A DNA stretch of 64,000 bases from contig JARGXX010000105.1 in NCBI GenBank assembly GCA_030374765.1, forward strand, positions 186,001-250,000, read 5' to 3'. This document shows, in pieces, positions 33,577-44,900 of the stretch (the stretch's first letter is position 1; each line of letters starts with the position of its first letter). The position numbers were made by a program, and so were the translations under genes. A model generated the notes under the pieces. The model was not told where the DNA came from. It saw nothing but the letters and a program-made list of their open reading frames with translations, and did no database searches. Source of the DNA: Agarophyton chilense. Taxonomy: Eukaryota > Rhodophyta > Florideophyceae > Gracilariales > Gracilariaceae.

Positions 33577-34950
33577 GCTTGTAGGGTTAAAATGGGTGTG
33601 TGAAGGAGTTTAATGGATGGAGTGGGCTGTGATATGTGTGTGGGATGCGCTCCGTTATCAAGAAGACATGTGCCGGTTGGTTCTGTGTGGGTTTCAGATA
33701 CTACATCGACTGCGTTAGATTTCTTGGGAAGATGATTCAAAAGGTATCTGTATTGAATCGGGTGATGTTATTGCTGATATGGGTATGGCACGTTGGTGGG
33801 TCCTTCTAGCATGTATTTGACTTGTGCTGGTGGTTTTGGTTGTCGATTATGGTGTTATTTTGACCCCTACACTGCGCCTCAATGTGATTGCATCGTAATC
33901 CTAGCATTTGGTGATAAAAACACACTTGATTAAACGAGACTCTGCGAATGGGCTGATGCTTCGGTTGGTAAGGGGAGCGTGGTGTGTAGCTGCTTCTGAG
34001 GGGACTGTATTTCTCGGTAAATCTCCGTTAGGGTTTAGAGAGTGTGCTGGGTGATGCCTTTGGTTGATATACGTTGTGGAAATATTTGAGAACCTTGATG
34101 AAGTTTTGCACGTTGATGAGTTTGTTCGAGAGTATATGTCCTAAGATTGGGGTCAGCTGGGATGCTTCTTGAGTCCATATATGATAAATTTGATGGTAAT
34201 GTCTTATTAAATCCTTCTTGGGTACCGTGCTTCTTTCATCTTTTTACGAACTTCAGATTGCTCTTTGAAGTAGTCGTCGTTTTTAAAAACATCGGAGAGA
34301 TCTATACGTTTGGCCTTGGTCTTCAGGAATTGATGGTTTTCTCTGCTTGATTAGTTGAAACGTGTGTAAAAATCCTATAAGGTGTGGCCGTTTTCTGGGA
34401 TGAACATTAATTTAAATAAGTCTATGGATACGCTGCTGAAAACGGCAAAATAAATGCGGGGTTTCTCGGTATTGAATATTATTCGTTCTGTTGATTCGGG
34501 TGGAGAGGATGGGTTACCTTGCATGTGAGGAAATGTGTCGATTTTCGCTACATAGATTCTTATAGCAAGCCACCCCAGTGCGTAATTTGTAGCATTGAGT
34601 GCCGTAATGAAATTTTCGTTGTCTGGATTCGTTGTAGTGGAGGTGTGTAGAATGGGCCGTGGGGTAGCTGGGAGATGTTGGGTGGTATCTTGCCGTACGT
34701 AGGTGTCGTTATGAGATGTTATAGCGTTGATGTATAAATATTGTCTTATAGGGTCAAGACATAGCTTTCGCTCTTGGCGCCGTGCAAGGCGGGGGTTTGG
34801 GGATCCAAGTTGTTTTAGTGGGCGGGGGGTGGGGTGGGGCGTGTGATGCTTTGCGTTGGGCTCGTAATCTGTGGCAACCAATACAGTATAAAAGTGTCCG
34901 GCCAGACAGTATACGAACGTGGACAACTGCACTAGTAGTGAGATCCCACA
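33577..34950 (-). mobile_element. Copia element E, 5' part (right of insertion)
   Basis: On the minus strand it reads 5' LTR (34870-34950), primer site, gag-like text (ITALNATNYALGWLAIRI, ~34590) and the protease start LLDNGAHPTHISQPTPS (~33650), which parallels LILNSGAHPTHVPSPS of element D. It stops at the border of gypsy element C. Heavily broken and old. Confidence 0.72.
34870..34950 (-). repeat. 81-bp LTR of Copia E
   Basis: TGTGGCAACC to GATCCCACA. It shares the central stretch TATAAAAGTGTCCGGCCAGA and the end AGTAGTGAGNTCCCACA with the two LTRs of the miniature element at 38137-38554. A tRNA-initiator-like stretch (GGGCTCGTAATC) adjoins it on the inner side. Confidence 0.82.
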
Positions 34951-34957
34951 GATAGTA

Positions 34958-35011
34958 CAAGAAACGCCTTTTTGGCCCACTTTTGAAACTGGATATGTTT
35001 TTGAAACGCAC
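34958..35011. repeat. Left terminal inverted repeat of Tc1 element
   Basis: Carries CCTTTTTGGCCC and GGATATGTTTTTGAAACGCACC, which pair with the right end at 36964-37030. Confidence 0.7.
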
Positions 35012-35212
35012 CAAACATGGAAAACTTGACTGTGGGACTGGAATGAATGAATGTAAAGTCTGTTTCAATTTCATATCCCTCGTCCAAAAATTCCAAAAAT
35101 CGACCTTTTGGCTACAGTAAAACTAACGAAATCCGTGTGAAAAAAAATTTGAAGTAAGAAAACTGTTTCAAAACCAAAACCTTTATTATATCCTTTTTAG
35201 GTTAACGCGAGT

Positions 35213-36844
35213 TCAGTAGTTTATTTTAGCTTCTTTAGGCTGTATAAAATTGATAAAACGCTTCGGCATTGATTCTATAAAAGGATTGATAGCCTTACTG
35301 TCAATCTCCTTCCATTAATCATTGCTACAATTTTTTTATAAAAAACTGTATCAAGTTGCCTTCCTTGCCAATTAAACCATTCGAGCCAACATTTCTCAAA
35401 TGGTTTTGATAGAGTTGAGTTCAGGAGAGCGCGCAGGCCATTCCATAACTGACATATTTAGACTATTAAACCACCGTTTCATAGAGTTAGACTTATGCAC
35501 AGGTGCCTTATCTTGCTGGAAAATGAAATCTTCTCCGTGCATACAGTATGCTCAAGGTAGCAAATAGTTTTCTAGAACCTCCGCATACTTCCCAGAGTCC
35601 ATAATAGTTTCGAAAAAGGCCATATCAGTTGTTTCTTTCGTAGAAATCCTGGCCCAAACCATTACTGATGCCCCTTCTGAATGCGTCGTCACAAATTCTT
35701 TTTTTCCTTTTCGTAGATCATGCTCTCGTACAATCACCTCTGGGGTAGGCTACTGTCTTGTCTCGGGAGCGTGGTGACGCTCAATCGTAGGGAGCGTTTT
35801 GACGCTCAACCTTAGAAGGTAGACGTAATAAACCTCGATGGTAACAGGGCACCGTGAAAACCTGCAGGGGCAAATGGCGGGGCAACTAGCCTATACCGTG
35901 TAGGTGAACGATGGTAGGCGTCGACGCGCGGGAAAGCCTGTGTGGTAGTTGAGAAACAATGAACCAAATGGTATAGTCGTGACCCAAGTGGTGCCTGTCT
36001 TTATCAGATAAGGATGGGGGAGGTGCAGTTCCCTATATGCAGTGGACTGCACTCTCCAGATCGCCCGGGAGGTGCCAGCAAGGCACGGTCTCTGACCTAG
36101 TGTCAGAGACCTGGCCAGCACTGGCTACAGTGCCAGGTGGCCACTCCACCACTGTACTAAAATAAATATAATTACAATTACTAACAATTACTCAACCATA
36201 AGGTACATGTCAACAATACACGTGGCTGACAATACCTAGATGGTAGCTTGCCCGGAGCTGCATGGCCGATGATCCCTCGCATCCATCACCTACAAGGTCA
36301 GTGTAGTATATTGACAAACTCAAAGGTCAGCCCTTCCGCCACTATACGACACATGAAAATAAGATTTATAGCAATCTGGATCATCAAGGTTGAAATTATT
36401 TTCTTCGGAAAAGATAACATTATTCCGTGCAGTTTTCTCATAATTCGTTTAAGCACACAATTCCACACGACTATCCTTCTGGTCATCATTTTTTAAAAAA
36501 GGGTTTCTCATTTTTTCTGTACTAGTAAAACTTTTTAGCGGTTAACTTCACGCAATGGGGTAGATGTCGATAAAACAAAAAAACATATCATTGACAATTT
36601 TCCCGCAAGATGAAGTGTTGCAGCATAGGTTCACTTTAATTACACGCTTATCAACTAGATATGATGATATTAGACGGCCAATTGAACTATTTATTTCGTA
36701 TGCATTGGGGTTTTCCATGAAGTTGCTGACTGTTTTTGGGCTGTATTTGAGTTTTCGCGCTATTTCTGGTGGAATCTTACCCTGCTTTACGAATCCCATA
36801 ATTTCCAGCGGTTCAAAACGTGCTGTAGGCAATCCAAGAGCCAT
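35213..36844 (-). pseudogene. Tc1-type transposase, decayed
   Basis: It starts at the ATG at 36844 with a helix-turn-helix region (PPEIARKLKYSPKTVSNFMENP). The first catalytic block at ~36400 reads NVIFSEENNFNLDDPD, with Glu where family members have the first catalytic Asp (FSDE). YKSYFH is followed, across the insertion, by DLRKGKKEF and then by EGASVMVW (~35650). The last blocks are FQQDKAPVHKSNSMKRWFN (second Asp) and VMEWPALSPELNSI (~35440), where Tc1 has SPDLNPIE. Stops and frame changes are present in the central and C-terminal parts. Not functional. Confidence 0.85.
35723..36351. mobile_element. 629-bp unclassified insertion in Tc1 element
   Basis: The insertion splits the transposase codons for YFH and DLRK exactly; CATG is present at both edges (35719-35722 and 36352-36355), a 4-bp target duplication. 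The insert has no coding frame of note and is GC-richer than its host. It contains direct and inverted motifs such as GGAGCGTGGTGACGCTC followed by GGGAGCGTTTTGACGCTC. Its ends share TCGTA in inverted order. It could be a solo LTR or a small non-autonomous element. Confidence 0.75.
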
Positions 36845-36963
36845 ATTATAGCTAATGATTGTATATAGGATATACTTCTGAAACAGTTTGTTTGACTTGG
36901 TGGTTTTTTTGAGTGAATGTGCTTTACGGTACTTAAAAATGCCTTTTTGGCGCAGTTTTTGTC

Positions 36964-37030
36964 AAGGGATACCGTGTGCTTCAAAAACATATCCCTTTAA
37001 ATAAACCGGGCCAAAAAAGGAGTTTTTTTT
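36964..37030. repeat. Right terminal inverted repeat of Tc1 element
   Basis: The reverse complement reads AAAAAAAAACTCCTTTTTTGGCCC and, after a short spacer, GGATATGTTTTTGAAGCAC; it pairs with the left end. Confidence 0.7.
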
Positions 37031-37032
37031 TA

Positions 37033-38131
37033 TCTATAGAGCCTTTTTCTCACCAAATAAAACCTATTAAAGTCAAAAACCTTGTTTCTGAAATATGTTC
37101 TTTATAAGATATAGAGCTCTATTAAGACTTTTTCACCGCCTCTTTCTCGCCAGAAACATATGAAAATTATTGGATTCGACTCCAAAGGCATGACCCCCAC
37201 TAAACTCGCGCAAAAATATTATGAAGCCTCAAAACAAAACTAATAATATAAGAAACTCTGTTCGGTATGGATTCAAGCAATTTTTGAGTAATAGCGCATT
37301 CTTTTATAACACAAAAAGCGTAGACGTAAGCGTTATCTGTGCTGTGATATGTCATCGTGCAGAAGTAATGGCAAAAAAGTTTAGTTGTATGTAAAATGTT
37401 CTAAAATATGACGCAAAGTAAAAAGTAAAAATTGATTAAACTATACAATAATAAAAAAACTTCTTTTGAAAACGCAAATGAAACGCAAACGTGCATTATG
37501 TTCTTAAAAAAAGGCTCATTAAAAAAGAGTATAAAAAAGGTATTTTATGGACAAAATATGTAAACTTGAACGGATCAGATTTTTACAACTCTTAATAACG
37601 AGATAATTAAAAAAAAACATGTGATTTGTACGAAATGTTTATGGTTACACGTCTGAGATGATTTTAAGTGGCATACCTAATGAAAAACCAACTAAAATTT
37701 CTTTTTTTAAAGCTTTAATGACTTTTAATCGTTACAATAAAGTGTTAGAAAGTTATGTGCTACTGTTTTTTAATAAAAGTATGATATAAATAAGGTTTTT
37801 AGCAGGATAGCGCGCTTTTAAAACGGTCAAATGCTTTGAAATAGTAAATTATTTGTTTAAATATGACTGATATGGATCACCAATGACGAATGTCCGATAT
37901 ACACTTTATTAAAACACGTATGGAGTGATAAATATAATAGTTTATGGGCAAGTTAGACAATTCAGTACAGTTTTATATTCGAAATTTTATATCCTAAATT
38001 ACTGTGACAAAAATTTCTCTAACTTAATTCTTTTTTTCTTTTATTAAATGCCAAGATTCTCGTTAAGTGTCATTCGGGGTACAGAAGCGAAAATAAAATA
38101 GTTAAAACGCGCTATAGAGATTATGACTGAT
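37033..38131. other. AT-rich stretch without gene
   Basis: About 1.1 kb of strongly AT-rich DNA with many stops on both strands. No domain recognised; probably eroded transposon text. Confidence 0.6.
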
Positions 38132-38136
38132 GAAAG

Positions 38137-38554
38137 TGTGACAACCACTAGGCTATAAAAGTGTCCGGCCAGACACCAGAGGAACGTGGACAGATGTATT
38201 AGTAGTGAGCTCCCACGAGCGTGGGCGGAACCGAGTTTGAAATGCGATGAGCGGTTGTGAGCTCCAACAGTCTCCGGTCAAACTCGCTGGAGCCGAATGC
38301 GGCCAGTATGTTACTTGTTTATGATTCGACGATGTGTAGATGTGTAGACGTGTCGACGTGTGATATTCAGGTGATCGGTGTGACTCTGAAAGAAGGAGAG
38401 AGTGGAAGGTAGCGAGTGCGACTGGTGAGACTGGAACTCTGTAGCACAGCGGCTGCGATGAGGGCCCATAACCTGTGACAACCTCTAGGCTATAAAAGTG
38501 TCCGGCCAGACACCAGAGGAACGTGGACAGCTGTATTAGTAGTGAGCTCCCACA
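38137..38554 (-). mobile_element. Miniature LTR element (TRIM-like), Copia family
   Basis: Two 81-bp LTRs (38137-38217 and 38474-38554, three differences by eye) enclose a 256-bp non-coding middle. The 5-bp target duplication GAAAG lies at 38132-38136 and 38555-38559. Inside the right LTR the plus strand reads GGGCCCATAACC, the anticodon arm of initiator tRNA, so the minus strand carries a half-tRNA primer site as in Copia. The LTR matches that of Copia E, whose intact relatives could have mobilised it. It looks whole for a non-coding element. Confidence 0.88.
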
Positions 38555-38715
38555 GAAAGGATGTGTTTTTGAAACAGTATTTTGACTTGATCTTTTTCAA
38601 GTGTTGTTTTTATTGAGTGTACTGTAGTCGACAAGGCAGTTTATGAACTTTTTGTGCAAGGGATATGTTTTTTAAAAAAGCCAACTTAATAGGGATCTTA
38701 CGGTAGGAGTTTTTT

Positions 38716-38766
38716 GCAAAACTTGTGAGGTACTTGTGTGCATTAGACAATCCTCACAAGTTTTGC
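38716..38766. repeat. Subterminal 15-bp inverted repeat in Harbinger element
   Basis: GCAAAACTTGTGAGG (38716-38730) and its exact reverse complement (38752-38766) form a hairpin with a 21-base loop just inside the left end. It overlaps the terminal repeat and may be a transposase binding site. Confidence 0.8.
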
Positions 38767-39017
38767 TCATCAGTTACATTTACTGCAGAAGCCAAACGTT
38801 ACGGCATCGCTAAAAATGAGCAATGCAAAAAGCTCCCTGAGTATTAGCCCCCTCGTACTCGCATCCTCGTACTGGCACATCATCTGTAGCACTACCGCTT
38901 GCTAGCATTATTCCCCACATCATGCCTTTGCATCGACAAAAGGACCATGCCAAGCATCTCCAAGTGCGACGCGCCGTCGGCTGGCAAGTCGCATTGTAAC
39001 TCGCCGCGCGCAGACGT

Positions 39018-40115
39018 ATGCGGCGAAACAATAGGACGACAACTACAACTAACAGTAGCCTTCTTTATAAAGCTATTGCTATGTTTCAGTCCTTTGCCCT
39101 CGACTATGAGCTGCGACGGTTACTAGTCAGCCGTATATCCTCCTCAGACTTTACCTTTAACTTTAACGTGCTAACAGACGAACAGTGTCTACTGTACTTC
39201 CACTTTTGCAAGCGTGATATGCCTGAAATCATAGATGCTATATCATGGCCGTCTACGCGTACTAGCACGCAGCGTAACAGTTATAGCACTAACCCTCTCT
39301 TATCTACTTGTGTACTGCTTCGTCGTTTCGCGTCCCCTTGCCGATGGAAAGATTTAGAGCTCCTATTCGGCAAACACTACTTGCAACTGTCCGAAATATT
39401 TTGGGAGGCCCTCGAAGAGTTCTATGAGGCACGTGGGCACCTTCTAAGTAAAGACATTTGTCCTCAGTTTATCCAGCAACATGGGTGGAGGTACGCTGCC
39501 GCTGTGGAGGGAAAAAGTGGTGCCTTGGACAATTGTGTTGGCTTTATCGACGGAACAGTCATCGGCGTTGCAAGGCCTGGAAGACATGCTCTACAAAATG
39601 CAGTATATAATGGACACAAGAAGAAGCATGCCCTGAAGTTCCAAGTGGTGATGTCTCCAGACGGGTTGATACAACATGCCCACGGACCTGTTGAAGGACG
39701 TCGTCATGACTGGACACTTTATGTCAATAGTGAGATGGATAGACAACTAGAGGCAGCCTTTATAGGTAGTGAGTATCAGTTCTGTACATACGGCGATAGT
39801 GGTTATAACTTTAGGGTATATCTGAAGGTCCCATTTCAAGGTGCAGTGCTGTCAGAGGAGATGAAGGCGTTTAATGCAGCGATGAGCAAGGTAAGGATAT
39901 GTGTGGAATGGATTTTTATGGAGGTTAAGTTGCACTGGAGTACGGTGGACTTCAAGCGCAAGATGAGAATCCGGCAGTCACCAGTCGGACTTATGTACAG
40001 TGCAGCCATGTTGCTTGCCAACATTAAGAACTGCAGGCACCACAAAACGGTGTCGCAGTACTTCGAATGCGAGCCGCCACCCCTTGACGAATACCTTGCA
40101 CATAAAAATGAGTAA
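39018..40115 (+). CDS. PIF/Harbinger transposase (DDE_Tnp_4)
   Basis: A 365-residue open frame without interruption. The first catalytic block is NCVGFIDGTVIGVARPG (~residues 171-187), then YNGHKKKHALKFQVVMSPDG (~197-216). The second block is HDWTLYVNSEM and GDSGYNFRVYLKVPF (~260-275); the third is FNAAMSKVRICVEWIFMEVK, which carries the Glu before WIF. DDE residues thus appear to be in place. An alternative start is the internal Met before FQSFALDYEL. The enzyme cuts DNA and normally needs its Myb-like partner, whose gene here is broken. Confidence 0.9.
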   Translation: MRRNNRTTTTTNSSLLYKAIAMFQSFALDYELRRLLVSRISSSDFTFNFNVLTDEQCLLYFHFCKRDMPEIIDAISWPSTRTSTQRNSYSTNPLLSTCVLLRRFASPCRWKDLELLFGKHYLQLSEIFWEALEEFYEARGHLLSKDICPQFIQQHGWRYAAAVEGKSGALDNCVGFIDGTVIGVARPGRHALQNAVYNGHKKKHALKFQVVMSPDGLIQHAHGPVEGRRHDWTLYVNSEMDRQLEAAFIGSEYQFCTYGDSGYNFRVYLKVPFQGAVLSEEMKAFNAAMSKVRICVEWIFMEVKLHWSTVDFKRKMRIRQSPVGLMYSAAMLLANIKNCRHHKTVSQYFECEPPPLDEYLAHKNE

Positions 40116-40340
40116 CGCGGGACGAGGGAGCGTGGTTGTAGGGAAAATAGCGGCCCTCCGCGAGGAGCGGGGATCGGGGCGGAGCCCCAGCCGCTGATGC
40201 TGTAGGTGCGTTGTGGGTCTCTAGGAGGGGTTTCGGGCAGCTCAGGGGGGGTTTTGGGTGCTTAGTAAACGCCGGAATGTTGAAGTGAAGACGTGGTGGA
40301 GGTGTGGAAGTTGGGAGGACGAAAAAGTTTGATGCTGTCT

Positions 40341-41525
40341 TTACTCTTTGTCAATTTTACTACGGAACATATCCATCATCAGCTTAAACTCCTCCAACTC
40401 TACCTTGCTCTGTGATTCCCGTTCATCGCGCCTCATTTCCCGCTCATGTTGCATCTCGTTGCGTCGCTCGATGCGGTCTTTTTCTCGCTCCTCACGCTCA
40501 AGTGTGAGTCTGTCGCGTTCAAGTGAAAGCTTCTGCTCGTCCAAACTCAATTGCGCGGTATCGAAGGCATGTATGGCCTCTCCAAAAGAAGCCAGGTCGA
40601 GGCCAAAGTCAGGTGACGCGGCTCACTTGCTACGCCTTTGGCGTTTCACACGTCGACTACCATCACCGTTTCCGTCGTCTACATCCTCCGGTGATTCAAC
40701 AGACGCACCTCCAACATCCTCTGCGCCGCTAAATTCTTCGCCGGTTTCTCCCGAACTGCTCTTTTTCCTTCTACTTGTAGCCATTTCTACGATACGACGC
40801 CCAGCGGAAAGCTTCTGATACTCAATAGCCTTTTCCCGTTCCTTCTCGGACTCCTTCTACTTCGTCAGATCAGCAGTCGCCACTCGCATTGCTGAAAGCA
40901 GCTCCTCGGCTTCCATCACCTCCCCATCTACCCCTGACCTCCTAGAGAGCTTCAGATCGCTACTGTTGAAATCCTTTTGAAGGCGATTGTAGCAATCTTG
41001 AACGTTTTTGCCGTCTAGGTCCTTCTTAAACTTCTTAGATATCACCAACGCGTTCTTGACGGACTCAAACTGCTTCTCATTCTGACTGTAGCTCGCGATG
41101 TGAGCTTGCTGAGACGCTACCTCCCGCATAATCATCAAGTCCTGCTCCGGCGTGAAGACAGACTTCCTCCCTCTTTTTTTCTTGTTGTTTGAAGCCGGGG
41201 AGGGATGGTTAGCGCCGTCAGATGTTTCCGACGGGCACCGCAATGGTGGCGACGGTGCGAGAGTGTCCGTGGCTGAAGGGGAAGCAGGTGCAGCGGGTAG
41301 GGGGTTCGGGAATAGAGGGAGATGGTGGGAGACTTGGTAAGGTAAAGGAGGTACAAAGGAGACTGCTGCAGTTGTGGGTAGAGGTGGAAGGTCGGGGAGA
41401 GGTTGGGACTCAGGTGTGGTGATGACTTGAGACTGGGGTGGCTTAGGAAACTCAGCCTGGTTTGGTTCCTTACCCCCTATTCTGGGGGTGACGGTGTTGC
41501 TGCCTTGCAACAAAAACTCAGGCAT
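40341..41525 (-). pseudogene. Harbinger Myb/SANT-like partner protein
   Basis: Starts at ATG 41525 (MPEFLLQ). A Pro-rich N-terminal part is followed by a KKKRGRK patch and a Myb/SANT-like domain (FTPEQDLMIMREVASQQ, then YNRLQKDF). The same frame continues through two in-frame stops (near 40857 and 40625) into a charged Arg/Glu coiled coil (LSLERDRLTLEREEREKDR). In this superfamily the Myb-like protein binds the element ends and brings the transposase to the nucleus. The stops suggest this copy cannot supply it. Confidence 0.75.
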
Positions 41526-41845
41526 GGAAGGGCTTATCGTTACATAGGGATGGAAAAGAGGCGTCTTTTGGCGCAAACTTATTGGGTACTTGTTCACAGC
41601 CTTTACAGACGGGTTGTGGCTAAACGGTTACATTTGAGCATTGTTTGTCACAAGCTTTTGCAGAATTTCTGCAATGGTCTGTAATGCTGTAATTATAATG
41701 CACACAACTGGTTCAATATTTGCAGCAATGTCCTACCGTAAACTCGCTAATGTTTTTGAAACGCACTGCATTGATATCACGCAGAACGTGTACACGTAGT
41801 GCGGTCAATAAAGAGTCACAAGATCGGCGTTGGAGCCGCGGTGAC

Positions 41846-41943
41846 TGACGGAGTGCACAAGATGTCTCTCTTTACTTGGGTCGACGTCGGCGTTTGGTGG
41901 ACTATCTATTCCTTGGTCTGGAGGCAACGTGTACGGTCTGTCA
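41846..41943 (-). repeat. 3' LTR of Copia D (98 bp)
   Basis: On the minus strand it starts TGACAGACCG and ends CTCCGTCA; two differences from 46247-46344. It is very short for an LTR. Confidence 0.93.
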
Positions 41944-44900
41944 GTGTTGGCTGGGCGCACCAGCATGAGGTCTTGTACGGTCTGTCAGTCCCCGGTGCTG
42001 CTGCGCTGATGGAGGGGCGGACGTGGTCATGTGCAGTCGCTTCAGATGGTTGTGGTGTGCCACGCGGTTTAGCGGCTTTGTGAATGGGTCGGCCGAGTTT
42101 CGGGAGGTTTCGACGTGGGTTGGGGTGACAACTCCTCGCTGTCTGTTGTTGGCGATGTGATGATGGCGGATATCGATAAGTTTGCGTCGTTTTGTTGGCG
42201 CCGTGTTTTCGATGATTTGGAGGGTGCTGGAGTTGTCTATGAAAAGCGGAGATGGTGTTATTGGGTCGATGCCGATGTCCTGGAGTAGGCGACGAAGCCA
42301 GTTGGTGACTTGGACCGTAGAAGAAGCGGCGATATACTCAGCTTCGCACGTGCTGAGTGCGGTGATAGATTGCTTCTTGGAAGACCAGCAGATGGGGGAT
42401 CCGTACAGTAGGTGTACAGAGCCGCTGTAGGAGCGACGGTTGGTTGCGTTGGCGTAGTCTGCATCAGAGAAAGAGCAGAGTGGGTGTTTTGTGGGTTGGT
42501 TGCTGGTGTATAGGATGCCGAGGTTGCGGGTACCAGCTAGATACCGTAGGAGCCATTTTAATTTCTGGTGGTCGCTCCAAGTGGGATTTTGCATGGCACA
42601 GGCGAGGCAGTTGGTTGCAAAGGTAATGTCGGGCCGCGTTGAATCGGCGAGATAGCGCAGTGATCCTAAGGTGTGGCGGTATTCGGTTGTATCCTGTGAG
42701 GAGAGTGGCCGGTTTTGTGTTGTGAGGAGCATTTTTTGGTTTGGCAGTGGGGTTGGTTTCGTGTTGCATGCGCTCATGTTGTTGGTCTGAAGGATGTCCT
42801 GTATAACGTGTGGTTGTGATATGTGTATGTTTCCGTTGTCCGTTCGATGGACGATCCAGTTCAGGTATTTGGTGGGGTGGCCCAGGCGCTTAATTTTGTA
42901 CTTCTTGGACAGTTTGGTGTAAAGGTCGGTGATGAGCTGTGTGTCGGTCGCCGTGACTAGGAAGTCGTCCATACTAAGTGCGCATATGAGTTTGCCCCGG
43001 TGGTTTTCGTGGAAGATGACGTTTTGGTCAGCTGAGGTGGTGTCGTAGCCGTGGATCTTGAGGTAGTTTCGAAGGGCATTGGCGTAGATGAAAGCGGCTG
43101 GTGGTGTGCCATAGAGGTTACCGATGAGGCGTCCATATTTACCTGGATGAGCGAAGGTACCATCGAATAGCGGGGGCTGTCGGACGTATACCGCGAAGGG
43201 GGTCTCGTAATTTTCATGGAGGTATGCCGAAGATATGTCGAAGTGTTCGATAGGCCATTTGTTTTGTGCAGCTATCGCAAAGATGGCTCGAATAGATGTC
43301 TTCTCGGCCATGTGGGTGGCGACGTTGGAAGGGTCATAGTGAATGCCCGGGAGCATACGGTCGCCGCGCACTGTGCATCTCGCCTTGCGTTCTAGGACTT
43401 GGCCGTGCTCAGACCATTTGTACCGGTATGTCATTTTGAGTGGTATGGGTTTGGCTGTAGTGGGTAGATCGGAGTTGTGTATCCATTTGATCGTGCCGTT
43501 GTCGTCCAATTTTCGAAGTTCGGTGTTGTGTGCTGCAGACCATGCCTCTGCGTCGGGGAATCGTCCCGCATCTTTTCTGGAAGTTGGGTCGCGTGTAAAA
43601 GGGCTTATAGTTGGCGGGTTGGGGTTTTTTGTGAGGGCCCTGCGTACTGTGGGGTTTGAGACGGTGGGATCGGATTCTGGGTAGTATGGTATGAAGTCGA
43701 CGGCTCTCAGTTTTTGTGTTTGATTTGTGCGGAGGTTCTGTACGACTATCATTGTGTCGGAGATGCTATACATATATCGAGCGGGGTCGGCGCGGGGCTC
43801 GAGTTTGTGTTTTTGTGCTTTGTGTATGGGTGTATGGCCTAGTTGGCCGAAGGAAAAGATGCGGCTGGGGTTGGGCTGGCAGTTGTTCCAAAGGGTTGCA
43901 GGGGAGTTGTCTATGGAGCGGTGGTACATGATATTATACTTGTAGGCTGCGTCTCGTACGGCGTCCTCCCAGTAGTTGTCGGGGAGTTGGGAGTGATGTA
44001 GGTTCGCGCGGGCAGCGCGCATGAGTGTTTGGTTGATCCGTTCCGCGATGGAGTTTTTTTGGGGTTGATGTGGGGTCGTTGTGCGATGTTCTATTCCGTA
44101 TGTGCGGTACAGTTGAGATGCCTTCTTTGATAGGAATTCCGTGGCATTGTCGGTGCGGTATATTGCAGGAGTACGAGGGCCGCTGGTGTGTAGTATGGTC
44201 AGGAGTTCCCGGATACAGGGAAGGACTTCAGAGCGTGATTTGAGGAAGTAGAGGATGAGGTATCTACTGTGGCTGTCTATGAAGCTGAGGAAATGTCGGT
44301 TTCCGTGGCGAGAGGGAGGGTTGATCGGGCCGCATGTGTCCGAGCTGAAGTAGTAGCCAAGGGCATAGTGGTGTGAGGTGAGGTGGTGTGGGCGTGGTGT
44401 TTGTTTGCCGTATGCGCAGGATGTGCAGGTTAGGGGCAGTGGGTGGTTGCGGAGGTTTCCAGGCATGTTAGGGAGTATTTTCCTGTTTGCCATGAATTGT
44501 ATGGCGCGCATCGGCGCGTGGTCTAACCGAAGGTGCCAGTCGTGGTATATAAGTTGGGATGGCGATGGTCGGTGGGTCGGGTCTGGTGGTGGGGAGTGTT
44601 TCTGGATTAGTGGTTCACGCCTCGCTGATCGGTAGGAGGATGGGCCGTGGTGGCTGTGGATGTTCTTGGTGGAAAGTTTTGTTCGTGGGTGGGGTTTGTC
44701 GTTGGCTGTTGGATTCGTGTGCAGATGCGTGTTTTTTTTGGGGGGAGCAGAGCGTTTTGAGATTGGGATTGTGACACTTGTGCGGGCTACTGCTGTTTTT
44801 CGTGATCGCGAGAAAATGTAGGCGTTGTGTTTAGGGTTCCATGGGGCGACGCCAATAACTTTTGGGAGCCTGTCTTTCTTTGGTTGAATGATGGAGGCTC

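Larger units (their letters stand above)
34958..37030 (-). mobile_element. Tc1/mariner DNA transposon with insertion
   Basis: TA dinucleotides flank the element on both sides (34956-34957, 37031-37032). The terminal inverted repeats are imperfect, about 55-65 bp, and share CTTTTTGGCCC and GGATATGTTTTTGAA. Inside is a decayed transposase gene on the minus strand, interrupted by a later insertion. It landed 7 bases from the outer end of Copia E's LTR. Confidence 0.82.
38701..41738 (+). mobile_element. PIF/Harbinger DNA transposon, two genes
   Basis: Imperfect terminal inverted repeats of about 44 bp are visible (CGGTAGGA at the left end; reverse complement of the right end also CGGTAGGA, and both continue to TGTGTGCATTA). 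It is flanked by TTA on the left and TAA on the right, close to the 3-bp TWA target typical for the family. It contains a transposase (plus) and a Myb-like partner gene (minus) in convergent order, the usual two-gene layout of the superfamily. Confidence 0.85.

Noticed and set aside
36900-38130. Second Tc1-like gene in the AT-rich stretch
   Set aside because: Some basic patches are seen but no DDE motif or terminal repeats.
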